DNA of 64,000 bases from NCBI RefSeq assembly GCF_024713945.1, contig NC_134686.1:1-64000 (forward strand). The letters run 5' to 3'. Origin of the DNA: Dermatophagoides farinae (Eukaryota; Arthropoda; Arachnida; Sarcoptiformes; Pyroglyphidae). Below the pieces are notes generated by a model. The model was given only the letters and a program-made list of their open reading frames with translations, was not told the DNA's origin and ran no database searches. The position numbers and the translations under genes are program-made. Positions 21,905 to 32,895 of the stretch are shown piece after piece. How positions within the stretch are numbered: position 1 is the first letter of the stretch; each line of letters starts with the position of its first letter.

Positions 21905-22333
21905 TCACACATGCGAAAGTGATCGGAACCAGCACGGGTCGATGTTCCATCGTGATAAGTACCAGGTTCCGATTTTGTATTTTTCAGGTATACGTGGGTT
22001 TACGTATACCCGAGTTGATTCTTTGGCAAATATTTTTTTGCCCTTATGATTGGCAACTATGGCATTTTTGATAGCAATAACTTGTAGTCGTTTGCCATCA
22101 AATTCACGGGCCATGTCATCCCATAATGTAAAAATGACCCGGATCATTGATGGGTCGACTAAAAACACATCTCTTTTTGTGAATATAGTTTGTTTGTTGG
22201 GTCCACCTGCAAAAATTTCAAGGCTCCCAACGTTTTCAATAACTGCTATGATATCGATGAAGCTGTTTGCGGTGGCACTTTCCACCTGTATCAATTCTTT
22301 AAATTGAAGTCTGACATCGATAGAGTTATAAGT
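21905..22333 (-). pseudogene. RPA70-like DNA-binding domain B fragment
   Basis: An open frame with the OB-fold pattern of replication protein A large-subunit domain B: NSFIDIIAVIENVGS, then FTKRDVFLVDPS, VIFTLWDDMAREFDGK, VIAIKNAIV and VNPRIPEKYKIGTWY. Human RPA70 has the same order (SLVDIIG, KRNIYLMD, ATLWGEDADKFDG, VLAIKGA, NPDIPEAYKLRGWF). About 140 codons are open without a stop. It has no other RPA domains, and its upstream edge lies within about 10 bp of a piggyBac fragment on the same strand. It may be a captured or retro-copied host exon, or the RPA-like cargo of a Helitron. Confidence 0.7.
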
Positions 22334-22343
22334 TCAATGCGAT

Positions 22344-22547
22344 CTAGATGCGGTTGGCTTTTTCAATCATCACTTTTTCGCTTTTCCGCCACCATTTCAA
22401 TGACTTTGGCAAAAAACAATAAATCGAAGCGTATTGATCAGCACGGTCAACTCCACCGATATTTGCTGTGTAATCCAAAACCATTTTCGGCTTATCAACT
22501 GATTTCAACTCATTTCCACCGCGTATTATTCTGCGGGTAGTATGCAT
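22344..22547 (-). pseudogene. piggyBac transposase fragment
   Basis: The frame reads KPKMVLDYTANIGGVDRADQ followed by YASIYCFLPKSLKWWRK. This is the hallmark of the piggyBac (DDE_Tnp_1_7) family, where the GGVDRxDQ motif precedes a KWW(K/R)K motif. Only about 60 residues remain. The frame stops immediately before the RPA70-like segment. Confidence 0.85.
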
Positions 22548-23160
22548 CGTTGTATTTTTTTGATATGCAACGATTTATTTTGATCGTGCCAGCAAAATGA
22601 CATTTCATTCGTAGCCGGATTTTCATGCAGTGTGTGTGTGTTCTGTGTGAACCATTACAGCATCATTACAGTCATTACAAGGGTGGTGGTGCACAATAAA
22701 AAATTTTTTTTACAAAAATTATATCTATTGAAAACATATAAATAAAAGTATAAAATATGTATCAGGTTATTTAGGTTAGGTTGCATAATTTTTCGTATTT
22801 CGTTGACAATAATTCTGCTGCTGCTGCTGCTGATGGTCTAATTTTTGTTTTTTAAATTTCACTTGTTCTTCGAAATCTTCAACATCTTTACACTCACCCA
22901 GGATACGCTCCAAGGAAAAACGCACTTCAAACAACTCGGAACGGCGAACGATGTATTATTATTTTGTATAACTATTATTTAAATAGATACTATAGCAAGT
23001 AAAAGTATTTGCCTCATTTTGCATCATTTAAAATGTGACAAAAAAACAATAACAAACAATTGATACATAAACATAAATTAATTCTGCTTTCCCACCGAGT
23101 GGTAGAAATAGAGTAGACCACACACATTTACATGCATTTGTAAAACAAAAATTTTGATTC
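22548..23160. other. Spacer with dispersed repeat and short TTAGG
   Basis: Contains two to three TTAGG units on the + strand (22771-22782, opposite in orientation to the left-hand CCTAA tracts), a CTG run near 22812, and the second copy of the 17524-17640 repeat (22999-23110). No gene seen. Confidence 0.5.
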
Positions 23161-23165
23161 ACTTC

Positions 23166-23278
23166 AAATGGTTGCGATATGAAATAGCCAAACTGAAAAT
23201 AGCCAAGGCAGAAAATAGCCAAATATTTTTATTATTTTCAATATATTTTATTTGGCTATTTTCTGCCTTGGCTATTTC
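23166..23278. repeat. Fold-back inverted repeat
   Basis: The left arm ends in GGCAGAAAATAGCCAAATA and the right arm begins with its exact reverse complement, separated by about 23 bp. The pairing continues outward (GAAATAGCCAA with TTGGCTATTTC) with one 15 bp insertion that is itself a repeat of the AAAATAGCCAA word. Possibly a miniature inverted-repeat element. Confidence 0.8.
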
Positions 23279-23434
23279 AACCCCCAATCCTTCAAATCAT
23301 TTCCTTTTCTCATTTTACTCAATATTTCATTTGTTTGTGTTTGCTGAAGTTTCACGACGTATTTTTCGTTAACTCATCGAAATTCAGCGACGATCATTCT
23401 TTTTAATCTTTTTCTTGATGAAAATTTATCAATC

Positions 23435-23644
23435 ATGGAAAAACAAATCATTTTTAATGTTTTTTTATTGATGGTATTGTTTTTTAATTTGTTTTTTAAT
23501 TTGTTTGCGCTTGTTGTTGACGAAGTTGCCGCTTTCGTTCGTTTCCAACCGACTTGTCAACCGGCTTTCCCTCGACACCACTCATATAAGACAGAATCAA
23601 CGGAATTATGCTGCACTGGTGATGGTGGTGGTGGTGGTAAATAG
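23435..23644 (+). CDS. Small secreted-peptide-like ORF, unknown
   Basis: A 69-codon frame that opens MEKQIIFNVFLLMVLFFNLF, a plausible signal peptide, followed by a short region with three cysteines (PTCQPAF, ELCC) and a poly-Gly end. No homologue is recognised and there is no intron. The overlapping - strand frame (23496-23774) is also open, so the coding status is uncertain. Confidence 0.25.
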   Translation: MEKQIIFNVFLLMVLFFNLFFNLFALVVDEVAAFVRFQPTCQPAFPRHHSYKTESTELCCTGDGGGGGK

Positions 23645-24180
23645 TTCTTATGGGCTGTCTTAAGATGCTTCCGAACGCAGTTTGGGTCGCTATAAGATTT
23701 ATTACAACCTTATTTTGATGTTTGTAGGCCACGTGATCTTTACATGGGGCCATACCACGATATTTTTTATACATCCTTCATAAGGACATAAAAAATAATC
23801 GTTTAAATTAAATTATATTAGCCAATTAAATTATAAAACATCTCTCTAGATAGGTAGATTCGATTATTCGATCTACTTTGTTAATTTCATATTTCTGTAT
23901 TATGTATTAATGATTAATGATAATGATTGTATTATCCAAATGACAAATAACCTTTAGTACATTTTCCGATCACAATCTTATGATATTAAAATAAACAACA
24001 AGTTATTATCTTAACAGATTAGTCAAATTAATTAGAAACTATTACACAAACACTTACTAATTAATAAAAACCTCCCTCCCTTATGGCAATTTTGCAATCA
24101 CTACCCTGTTAGTAAAATAAATGAGAAAAAATTGGATTAGCTAAATTTATCTTTATTAGAAATATATACTACACACGCAC
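23645..24180. other. AT-rich spacer
   Basis: No coding or RNA signal recognised. Confidence 0.4.
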
Positions 24181-24184
24181 AAAC

Positions 24185-24560
24185 ACTTACCAGTTAACAA
24201 GGTGGGGGTGGTCGTCGTGCCGGATTTTGCAACAGATTGCACAAATCCAACACCGTTGTCACCAACTCTTGTTGCTGCTGCCGAACAGCCGCATTCTTTC
24301 TGTGCGGCGTTTTCTTTCTCCGTTTTTGGCATAGCAAATATATTTTTTTAAAAATTTTAAATTATTTTTTTCCATTTTTCACTTGTTTTTTTTAATCAAC
24401 AACTTCATCAAGATTTGGAACAGCACTGACTTTTTCCTGCCGTATTTTGGAAAAGTCAAGTGCCATCTTTTTAATTTCAGTTAGCATTTTAGTCCAATCT
24501 TCTGGTGTTTGAGCTCTTTTAACATTTTTCCAGAATTTCAATTTTCTTTCGTTGCACTAA
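24185..24560 (-). pseudogene. Two coding-like - strand segments, unknown
   Basis: On the - strand, a segment after a possible acceptor (CTTTAG, about 24555) reads CNERKLKFWKNVKRAQTPED and ends with SAVPNLDEVVD and a stop near 24405. A second segment (about 24345-24200) reads KRRKKTPHRKNAAVRQQQQE and ends RRPPPPC stop. Both are rich in charged residues and read like protein, but no family is recognised. They could be a small two-ORF element or a remnant of a Myb/SANT-like transposon protein (guess). Confidence 0.25.
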
Positions 24561-26480
24561 AGCTAAGTAACCACAGATAATTAAGAAACCAAATCAATAA
24601 TAGGAAACCCGAGAGCTCCGATCGCTGTTGTTGACCGATATCAATACCAATGTCAACATCAATGAGCTGCTGCGGCCGATTTTGTGGTTGCCACGGCGGT
24701 TAAACTGGTCGTCGTTAAAATAAAATAAAAAAAAAACAAATTTTTCATTCTTTCCAAACAGTTAGGCAATGGCCAACCAGAGCATCCAAAAATATACAAA
24801 TCGATCAGGGAAAAAGGACACAATGGATAACAAATATAAAATAATATAATAATCATACTTTATGTAAAAGAGTAAGGGGATTAGTGTCTGTGTGTATACA
24901 TGTTTTTTAAAAATTGTTTTAGCTTTGCGCGTTGATGCAGCTTTTGCATCAAATAGATGACCGTCAATTAGTCAGCCCCGCAGGGCCAGTCTGGATAGGC
25001 GCGAAGCGTATGTACCAGGCTGGTATAATAATAGTAATAAATAGTAATAAATAATAAATAATAAATAGTTATAAAATAAAATATAACTTTAAATAAAATG
25101 TGAAATGTGTCCGTGTGGTGTGTGAAATTAATAAAACAAATTAATAAAAATAAAAATTCTCTGTGCACACACATCAACATCAAACACAACTTAGATCAAG
25201 AAGTGTGCATGAGCCAGTGTGATTAAGACAATGCTTTATTACAATCGGAACATTACCATAATATTAATTATTAATATTAATTAATAAATTAAATTAAAAT
25301 TAAAACCACAAAACAATAATTACAAATTACAAAAACAACATGGGTTTTTTTGTGGTATCAAAAATCAAAATCAAATTCAACCAAAACCCATTTCTGATAG
25401 AAACTTGAAAAAAAAGAAAAGAATAAAAGGGAAAGGCAACTCACGTTTATGAATCAACATTTTTGTATAATTTCAGTGATGGTGCGATTTAACATGAATT
25501 AAAAATAAAAATAAAAATTTGTTTGATTTGACTTGATATATATCACAGAGAATAATATCAAAATGAAAAACAAAAAAATCAATTGGTGAAAATGCATTTT
25601 TACCAAGTCAAAAAACACGTGCTCCAAACCATGGATCACGAATGAGTCACAAGTTACTCACGCATTCAATGCATGCACAAAAGCAAAAATACAGCACATC
25701 CTTTTTTTCAGCGAGAAACAGCTCAGAAGAGGTTCATTCATAAAATACACATCACTTTTGCCACTAATGCCATCTATCGATCTTTCATAAAGTTTCCGAA
25801 AATCGCTTAAGCGAGCCAGTTTGAGCAAGAAAAATTGTACATATGTACATACATTGTATGTTTGTTTTTGTATTTTTGTTTTGATTTTTTGAATTGTACG
25901 CGAATATACAATCATCATTTAATAAACAACGTTTAAATAACTAAGAAATTAGTCCTGGTTATTTCATCACAGATGTTCATTTTCTGTGAGATGACCACCG
26001 GCTGCTTTATTATTTGGTATCGTTTTGAAGGAAGCAGCTATTTAATGTACAGAATTGGGGGTTGTTTTCATAATTTCCTCGGCTTTGATTTTTCATTTAA
26101 ATCGGCATGTTTTGTGCATTAATGTTTAATGTAGTTTCGAAAAGCACGTGTTCATTTTATTCCATCATTATGATAAACGACACGAAATTTTAAAATAAAA
26201 AAAATCAGGAAATAGCTTGACTTTTAGTCAGACTATTTCATGACTCATTTTCCTGTGTGTAGTCTTACCAGTTCTAGAGGACAAATTAAAAATAAAATAT
26301 TATTTAATTAGTGGATTATCAATTTTTTTCAACTATTAATTTGTCCAAATGTAACAACGGATAAATTTTTGTATAAAAATATAAATTTTTCTTGATAACA
26401 AAGTATTGATTGAACATAATATGTCTGGTAGCTGATGTTAACGACTGTTGTTAACAAAAATTGTCGATGATTTTACACAC
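24561..26480. other. AT-rich spacer, no gene seen
   Basis: Low-complexity AT sequence with TAATAAATAGT repeats (25027-25075). A small imperfect hairpin lies at about 26208-26250 (GGAAATAG...CTATTTC around TGACT-TTT-AGTCA). Open frames are short and unrecognised. Confidence 0.4.
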
Positions 26481-26487
26481 TATAAAT
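26481..26487 (+). promoter_or_regulatory. TATA box of U6 gene
   Basis: TATAAAT lies about 26-32 bp upstream of the predicted U6 5' end. This is the usual spacing for RNA polymerase III type 3 promoters of animal U6 genes. A proximal sequence element is expected about 20-30 bp further upstream, but I cannot identify it by eye. Confidence 0.7.
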
Positions 26488-26512
26488 GGCGCGTATGCTC
26501 CCATTACTTTTC

Positions 26513-26535
26513 GACTGGTTAATTCACCGGTCAAA

Positions 26536-26573
<38 letters not shown>

Positions 26574-26624
26574 GGCCCCTGCATTAAGGATGACACGCAA
26601 AATCGTGAAGCGTTCCGAATTTTT
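26513..26624 (+). ncRNA. U6: U6 spliceosomal snRNA
   Basis: Catalytic snRNA of the major spliceosome. The 5' stem-loop (GACTGG / CCGGTC around TTAATTCA) is followed by ATATACTAAAATTGGAACG, the intact ACAGAGA box, the AGC triad, the internal stem-loop (CCCCT...AAGGATGA) and the 3' stem (CACG CAAAAT CGTG), with GCGTTCC and a T run (26620-26625) as terminator. The central and 3' parts match insect U6 closely. The apical loop of the internal stem-loop reads GCATTA (six bases), whereas animals and yeast normally have five (GCGCA, GCATA). The gene is probably functional, given its TATA box and terminator, but could be a diverged variant copy. Confidence 0.88.
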
Positions 26625-26625
26625 T

Positions 26626-27385
26626 ATTTTTTTCAACGATGATGACCTTGATTATCACAAATTCCAAATTACTTCTTTCACCGAAACGATTTCCACACTG
26701 TTTCCATTCACATTCCAGCCAAGCATGATCCCGAATCAATTTCAAATGACCATCGACAGATAAGTCTCTCTGCTTGACGCCAAAATCTTTCTTCTGAAAA
26801 GGGTACCGAGTGGTTTTCGGTCAAAATCTGCCCCCAAGTTTTCATTTTTTTAAAATGTTAGTTATGTCCATTGATGATTCTCGAGATGGTTTTTAGTTCA
26901 TTCGGTCCACCCACTTCCGGTAAAATCGCAAAAAACAACGCGAATTCTCCAGATCTCACTAACTATGAGGTGGTGTAAGTCAATTTTTTTTCACGATAAA
27001 ACTGATCTATTGAACATTTTATTTTGAAAATATCAAAGAAAAATATTTGTTGGAACATGTTCAAAAATCCGGAAGTTCATTTTTTCACCATGTAAGTCTA
27101 TGGAGTTCATCATGTGATATCCACAACGTAAGTGTTTATGGTATTCATTATGTGAGTCTATGATATTGTGCATATTGCAATGGCAATCGATGATAGTCTG
27201 AACTAAAAACATCCTGATACATTGTTGAAGGATTTTATTGTTCATGTATTAAAATGTGTATGATAAGAATCAATCGCACGAAATCTCTGAATCCAAGATC
27301 CAATACGAAAATATCACCAGGTTGCAAAATAGTGGATAAGCCATTAGTTTTTTGGAGAAGAACTTTCAATATTTAGGCATCATTA
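26626..27385. other. Spacer downstream of U6
   Basis: Nothing recognised except degenerate repeated words around 27085-27170 (ATGTGAGTCTATG, ATGTAAGTCTATGG, GTATTCATTATG). Confidence 0.4.
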
Positions 27386-27388
27386 AGT

Positions 27389-27920
27389 TTGGCGTTAAAT
27401 AGCCCTGGAACGAATGATTCACCTGATCATGTCCATGAGCCACCTCGAATGCTGTACCCAATGATGATGATCAAAGGAGCTGATGGCCGCATCGAAAAAG
27501 AACAGTTACTAAGTATGATTTGGCCTTTCAACCATTTGATCTCGAATTTCATATCAAAAAACAATACACAAACGGCAGAATCGCAAACCGAGGCTGAGGA
27601 ATTCTGTAAATCCAAAGTTACAGGATATCATCATACAACAGATGCGCAACAAGATCATCATCGATTGCCAGACTACACACATCAAGGATATGACGCCGAT
27701 GATGCAATGCTATAAATGTTACAATCATAAAATCGGCTACTGCCATGTACCAGATCAGATGTGTTTCCACTGCGGAGAATATCATAACTTCAACTAATGC
27801 CCAAAGAAATCAATGCCTGCCACCTGTTTCAATCTGTAATCTGCATCCGGTCTAACATCACCAATGCTCCGCCACACAACAATGTCAACATCAATCAAGA
27901 GTGAAATCATCAGTGGTGCA
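27389..27920 (+). pseudogene. LINE ORF1 fragment, + strand
   Basis: A 108-codon frame (27389-27715) contains PRMLYPMMMIKGADGRIEKE, typical of the region before the knuckles in R1-clade ORF1. It is followed, with a stop and frame changes, by CYKCYNHKIGYC, CFHCGEYHNFN and CIRSNITNAPPHN. The last piece matches the - strand copy at 19689-19880. A broken LINE remnant and the rightmost transposon trace before the gene-dense part. Confidence 0.7.
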
Positions 27921-28254
27921 AACAGCAAATGGTTTGCATAATGTTGTATTATTATGCACAGAATACGATTAACATTATTGTAGCTTTTCTGGTGTCGCAC
28001 GTATATTATTATTAATTGATCATAAGTCTTGATGACCATGAATCATGAATGAATGAATAAAACAAAACAAAACATTCATCAATCAATCAATTGGACTTTA
28101 TTTGAAGAAAAAAAAATTCACCGGACCCTGCCACCAAATTCAAGTTGAACAATATACTAACTGAAAATTTTCAAAATGGCCCACCAAATGTCTCGCAAAA
28201 TGAAACAATAGACTAGAATCAGTACAGTGACCATAGAAAGTGTGTCCACCATGT
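27921..28254. other. Boundary spacer before KIF3B
   Basis: Short AT-rich interval between the last LINE remnant and the 3' end of the KIF3B gene. It should contain the KIF3B 3' UTR on the - strand (for example an AATAAA on the - strand near 28118). Confidence 0.4.
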
Positions 28255-30930
28255 TCACTTGGGCACCAAACCTCGACTTTTTGGAAAAGCAGTGTCCGGT
28301 CTCTGGTTTAAATTCTGTTGCTGTAGTTGCTGTTGTTGTTGTTGTTGTTGTTTGGTCAACTGTTTGCGTGTGCTAGCACGTTTGATGTCGAAAAAACTGT
28401 TAATACTGTCAATGTTAATGTTATCGGTGGAGCCGGAATCGCCGACATTCTGCCACTCATTCTCATCATCGTCCAGGTAATTGTCCATCACAGTCAACGA
28501 TCGTCGCATCCGGGGTGGTGTACGGCCAATAGTCAGCTGGTTCCAATCGTAACCTTTTGACAACGACGACCACTCGTTGGTGGATGCTTGATGTCGATCT
28601 CGATCTCGGCCACGATGCAATGTGGTGGCCGTCTTGGCTCGATTCTTGTTAGATTCACTAGTTTCGGCTAAATTACTGTTCAACACAAATCAATCAATCA
28701 ATCAATATGATAGTCAATAATCAATGATGAGCTTACAAAATTTCAATTTGCACATCACCATCATCGTCATTATGGTCATCATCATCCATCACATGGCTCA
28801 GGTAGTTGGATGTGGTCGATTCGGGCATAAATAATCCAAGTTTGTCGATTGCATTGCGTTCGAATGGAATGTCAAAACAACGATTCAACAGATTCTCATC
28901 ACTTGTTGTTGTTGTTTGATCCGAATACGAGGATGAGGGCCGGCAATAAATTGAAGATGCCGTACAAGGTCGTGACTCATCACCAGCCATATGATCGCTC
29001 ATTGATTTCATGTGCCATTCGTGGTCATTCTCGTCGTCGTAGTAGACTTTGCGAAGAAATCTTGTCTTTTCGTATTCCGGGATGAAATTGTCAATCATCA
29101 GATATCGCAGTTTCAAATCTCGTATCAGATCGCTCGAGATGCGTTCCAACTCTCGTCGATCTTCCGAATGCGATTCGTGCAGATCTCGTATTTCCGAGTT
29201 GACAGACTATAATTTAAACAAAACGACAAAATTACAGCAAACAAACAACAACAAACATGAAACGACCGAACCTGAAATTCCTTGACCACCTTTCGCAGCT
29301 TTTTCCGCTTCATTTCCACTTCTTGCTGCAGCGAACTGAATGTTTCACGCACTTCTTGGGTGGCTTCTTCGTGTGCTTCCAACTGTCTGAGCATCTGCCT
29401 TTCTCGCTGTCGTTGTTCCCGCAATTGGGCCATTCTCTGTTCCAGTTGTCGTTGCTGGTCATTCGTATGATCCACAATGTCTTTGCCGCCCACCAACATT
29501 TTGCTTTCCATAGCTCTGATTTGAGCCTGCAGCTTCTCGGCCGCCTCTACGTCAATCTGTTCGACCACTGTCACTGCCATTGTGAGTGACGATGCTTTCT
29601 TCTGTTTCCGTTTCTCTTCCAGTTGCGTCCGTAGTCTCTCAATCTCGGCCTGAAACTCTTTCAACAAAGTATCCTTGGGGTTTTCATTGACACGTGGTTT
29701 GTTTTTGATATTTTTCGCTCGATTTGCATATCGAAGCGTAATCAGCGTTTCCTCATAATTATAACCGGCCGGACCAATGTTGGCCACCATCACGGTGCGG
29801 GCGTTGCCACCGAGACTGTCTTGCAGAATTCTGGTCAATTTAGAATCTCGGTAAGGTATGTGTGTGGAACGGCCATCCACCAGAGCAGAAATGACGTTGC
29901 CCAGCGCCGAGAGCGATAGATTGATTTTGATTGCTTCTTTCTGTCGTTGGCCCACCGTTTTGGTCTTGATCTGTCGTTCACTGCCAGCCAAATCGACCAG
30001 ATTCAATTTGCCCACCCGGATATGTTCGGTGGCCATCGAGTCGTTTTTTTCGATATGCTCCACCGTTATCATGAAGATTGCATGCGAACGAGAACTGTGC
30101 TCGTTCATGTTGGTGGCACCAACAGCACGATTATGACGACCTTTGGCCAACACTCGTTCGATTTCGGCCACGTTTTTGCATACGAATGAGGACAGATCTT
30201 TTACATAGACACCGATATCGGAACGTTCACGAAGCTCGAGTCGTTTGTTTGCATTGGTGGAAAGCAAGTCTCGAATTTCTTCCTGATAAATTTCTAGATT
30301 CAAACAAAACTGAAAATGGTGAAAACTCGTCATTCACTATGAATGATATGTATGTACCTAGATACGAGCTTCGAACCAGAAACTGTTTATGCGATGATTG
30401 GCCAATATGGGAAAATATGTGCACAAAAGAACGCGCTATGACACCAGGATCATCGACCACACCCTCCATCGTGTATGTTTTGCCGGTTCCAGTCTGTCCA
30501 TAGGCAAATATAGTGCCATTAAAGCCATTCAACACCGATTCTACTAGCGGATGACAGACATCGGCATAGATTTCCTCTTGCTTCGAATCGCAGTCATAAA
30601 CCGTATCAAACGTATAAATCTTGACATTATCTTCATTGCCATTGGCTTGTGATGATGGTGGTGTCACTGGCGGCCGATGCAACTGAATGGTACCACGTTC
30701 ACAGTTGACTTTGACCACTTTTATTTCCTTTTCTTGCTTTTCCTTTTCAGACAACGGTCGACATCGAACCACCACTTTTACACATTCCGATCTGGAATGT
30801 CCAACAGTTGAACTCTTGAGTTGATTGGTGGTGGTATAGAAAAGAAAATAAATGATAAATGATTATTATTATGAATCAATCAATCAAACAAACAAACAAA
30901 CAATCCAAATAAACATACGTTAGGCTTCAT
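28255..30930 (-). CDS. KIF3B: Kinesin-2 motor subunit KIF3B (Klp68D)
   Basis: Plus-end microtubule motor subunit that pairs with KIF3A and KAP3 for intraflagellar and axonal transport. Exons (- strand): 30930-30919, 30814-30358, 30293-29272, 29206-28737, 28675-28255, giving 793 residues with all phases consistent. P-loop GQTGTGKT at about 110-117, switch I NEHSSRSH at 220-227, switch II DLAGSE at 257-262; motor to about 357, then coiled coil to about 560, including [16 protein letters not shown]. The C-terminus [10 protein letters not shown] matches the KIF3B end (YPQSRGLVPK) and rules out KIF3A. A poly-Gln run lies close to the end. The first exon (MKPN) is inferred from a GTATGT donor and frame, so the exact start is less sure. 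The acidic linker after the neck is shorter than in vertebrates. Mites lack most motile cilia, so a sensory or axonal role is likely (inference). Confidence 0.93.
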
Positions 30931-32895
30931 TGTTGGTGGCTCATCGTTTGTGGAACCAAAACAACATTTCACTATTGTTTTCATTAGGGTATGCGCTGCT
31001 GTTCCAGAAAGTATCCACGGGAACCAGAGTCTCTTGCATTCATGCCTCTACTATAGTATAGCATTACTGTTACAATAGACTGATCCAATGTGATGAAATT
31101 ATAAATCCAGTGATTGCTCGGCAATCATCACCATTGTGCAAGCATTGAAACGATTCAATTCAATTGTGAAATCCACCTCACCATCCAATTCAATCGAGTC
31201 AACTGTGGTACGGTGAGAACAGTTATGTTATTAACATATGATGTGGCACAAGTTGGACTTATCCTTCCCGATCACAACACAGTATCATTGTTTCGCTTGT
31301 TGATTGTTGATAAAGATGCATTTTGGCAACAAACAATCAACAATCATCATCTTGAATCGGGCAGCATCTGCAACGAAAAAGTGAATGAATGAATGAATGA
31401 GTGAATGGTTAGAGTTCACCGACCGACCGACCTATTCGGTCAACAGCGATAAGACGAGTTGCCAAACTAGGTCACACTACCAAGATGTTTTGGTCATTGT
31501 TGATGATGATAGCATCGGCCAGTGCCGGAAAAAATGTTACTTTTCATTTCATTTCATTTCAGTTTTGTTTTGTTTTGTTTCCAATGCACACACTTTCATG
31601 TGGCGAAACTCGTTTCTCGAATTTAGCATCGGTTTTGAGCATCTTCCAAAAGGGGGAGGGGGAGAAATGGTTACTTGTTTCCTGCATCTGTGCGCGTTGG
31701 TTTTTGCAAAAAGGCATCACACACCACACGATGATAATCACGGTTGGACAAACAAACAATGTTTATTCAGTTTCAGTTTATATTCAATTGTATCCGTTTT
31801 GCGTTTTGCCTTTTTGTTTCTGGCTGATCCATCCATCTCATCGCGATCACTTACGATCAAGGAGAATTATTCTTGATGATTCCAAACCTGTTTAAGCAAT
31901 TCAGGAATCATGCTTTTCACTCTCTCACACTCTCTCCCTCGATTTGAACATTGAACAAACAAACAAGCAATCACTTGCAAAAACTTGCAAAACAATGGGC
32001 ACAATCCAAAAACCATATGAAAAGCATAATCAACTGCAACATGTCGTTTACCTTGTTTGCCACCAACAATGTGTCAATGTCCATCCAATCCAAACATTAT
32101 TAGTCAAGGAAATTTACATGCACACACACAATCAATGGATTCAAGTACTAAAATAGCCTAGAAATCAATAATTCTCATCATCACAATCATCATCATCACC
32201 ATCATCAGCCATATTTTTTTCTTGCAGATTTGGCAATCGATTTGAATGAATGTTTCAAAAACATTTCGTTTTCAAAAATAAATTGTCGATTGTCACTTGC
32301 ATATTACACATTATTATCATCAACAAGCAATTCAATTCATTTCAATCATTTTATCCTTAATGACTGTCGAAATTCAATTCAATGTAAAACAGAAACAACA
32401 ACAACAACAACAACAATCGATTCACTCTATCAGTGATGATTGATCATTCAATTGCCTTTTGGCATTTGGCTCACAAACCATTTCTTATTGTGTGACCAAA
32501 ACTGACTGGGATTCAAGCACTTTTTCTCTATTTTTTCACTTTTATCCACAACAAAAACAGCACACACACACACACACACACACACTCGTATCTCGTTGTC
32601 GAGAAAAAGATTTTTACTTGGCCATGTTCACTCGAAGTTTGATGCACAATGTTCAAGTTGTTGGTTCATGTTTGATCGACCAACGATCCGCAGCAGTGCA
32701 ACAAGCCGTCTGTAAATCAACGACCGATAAGGGTTGTTTTTTCTGTGTATCTGGTAGTAGTTGCCAATATCCGCATATCACACACAGTGCCATTTTTGGT
32801 TTATAGTCTCAATTTATTTGCAATGATTTGATTGATTCATTTCATTTCATTCTCATTCAACACAGTCACTCAATTCAAACATATATTTTGACGAA
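30931..32895. other. Intergenic region between KIF3B and TTC39 (divergent)
   Basis: About 2 kb shared upstream region of two divergently transcribed genes. It contains GAATGAATGAATGA repeats (31383-31402), TTTCATTTCATTTCA and TTTTGTTTTGTTT runs (31540-31580), ACAACAACAACAA (32396-32413) and a (CA)n tract (32562-32585). ORFs of 80-159 codons here overlap each other in several frames and look like chance. 5' UTR exons of either gene could lie here. Confidence 0.5.
32562..32585. repeat. (CA)n microsatellite
   Basis: About twelve CA units upstream of TTC39. Confidence 0.85.

Noticed and set aside
22771-22782. TTAGG run as a telomere in reverse orientation
   Set aside because: Only two and a half units in AT-rich sequence; chance or a minor relic.
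24960-25030. tRNA-like or structured RNA (CCAGTCTGG and ACCAGGCTGGT words)
   Set aside because: The inverted words are short and no cloverleaf or known RNA fold can be drawn.
26572-26763. 63-codon ORF over the U6 gene
   Set aside because: It is the U6 snRNA itself read as protein, followed by its terminator and flank.
31397-31895. Overlapping 159- and 136-codon ORFs upstream of TTC39
   Set aside because: Open in two frames at once, aromatic and low in complexity, with no family match or splice sites in context.
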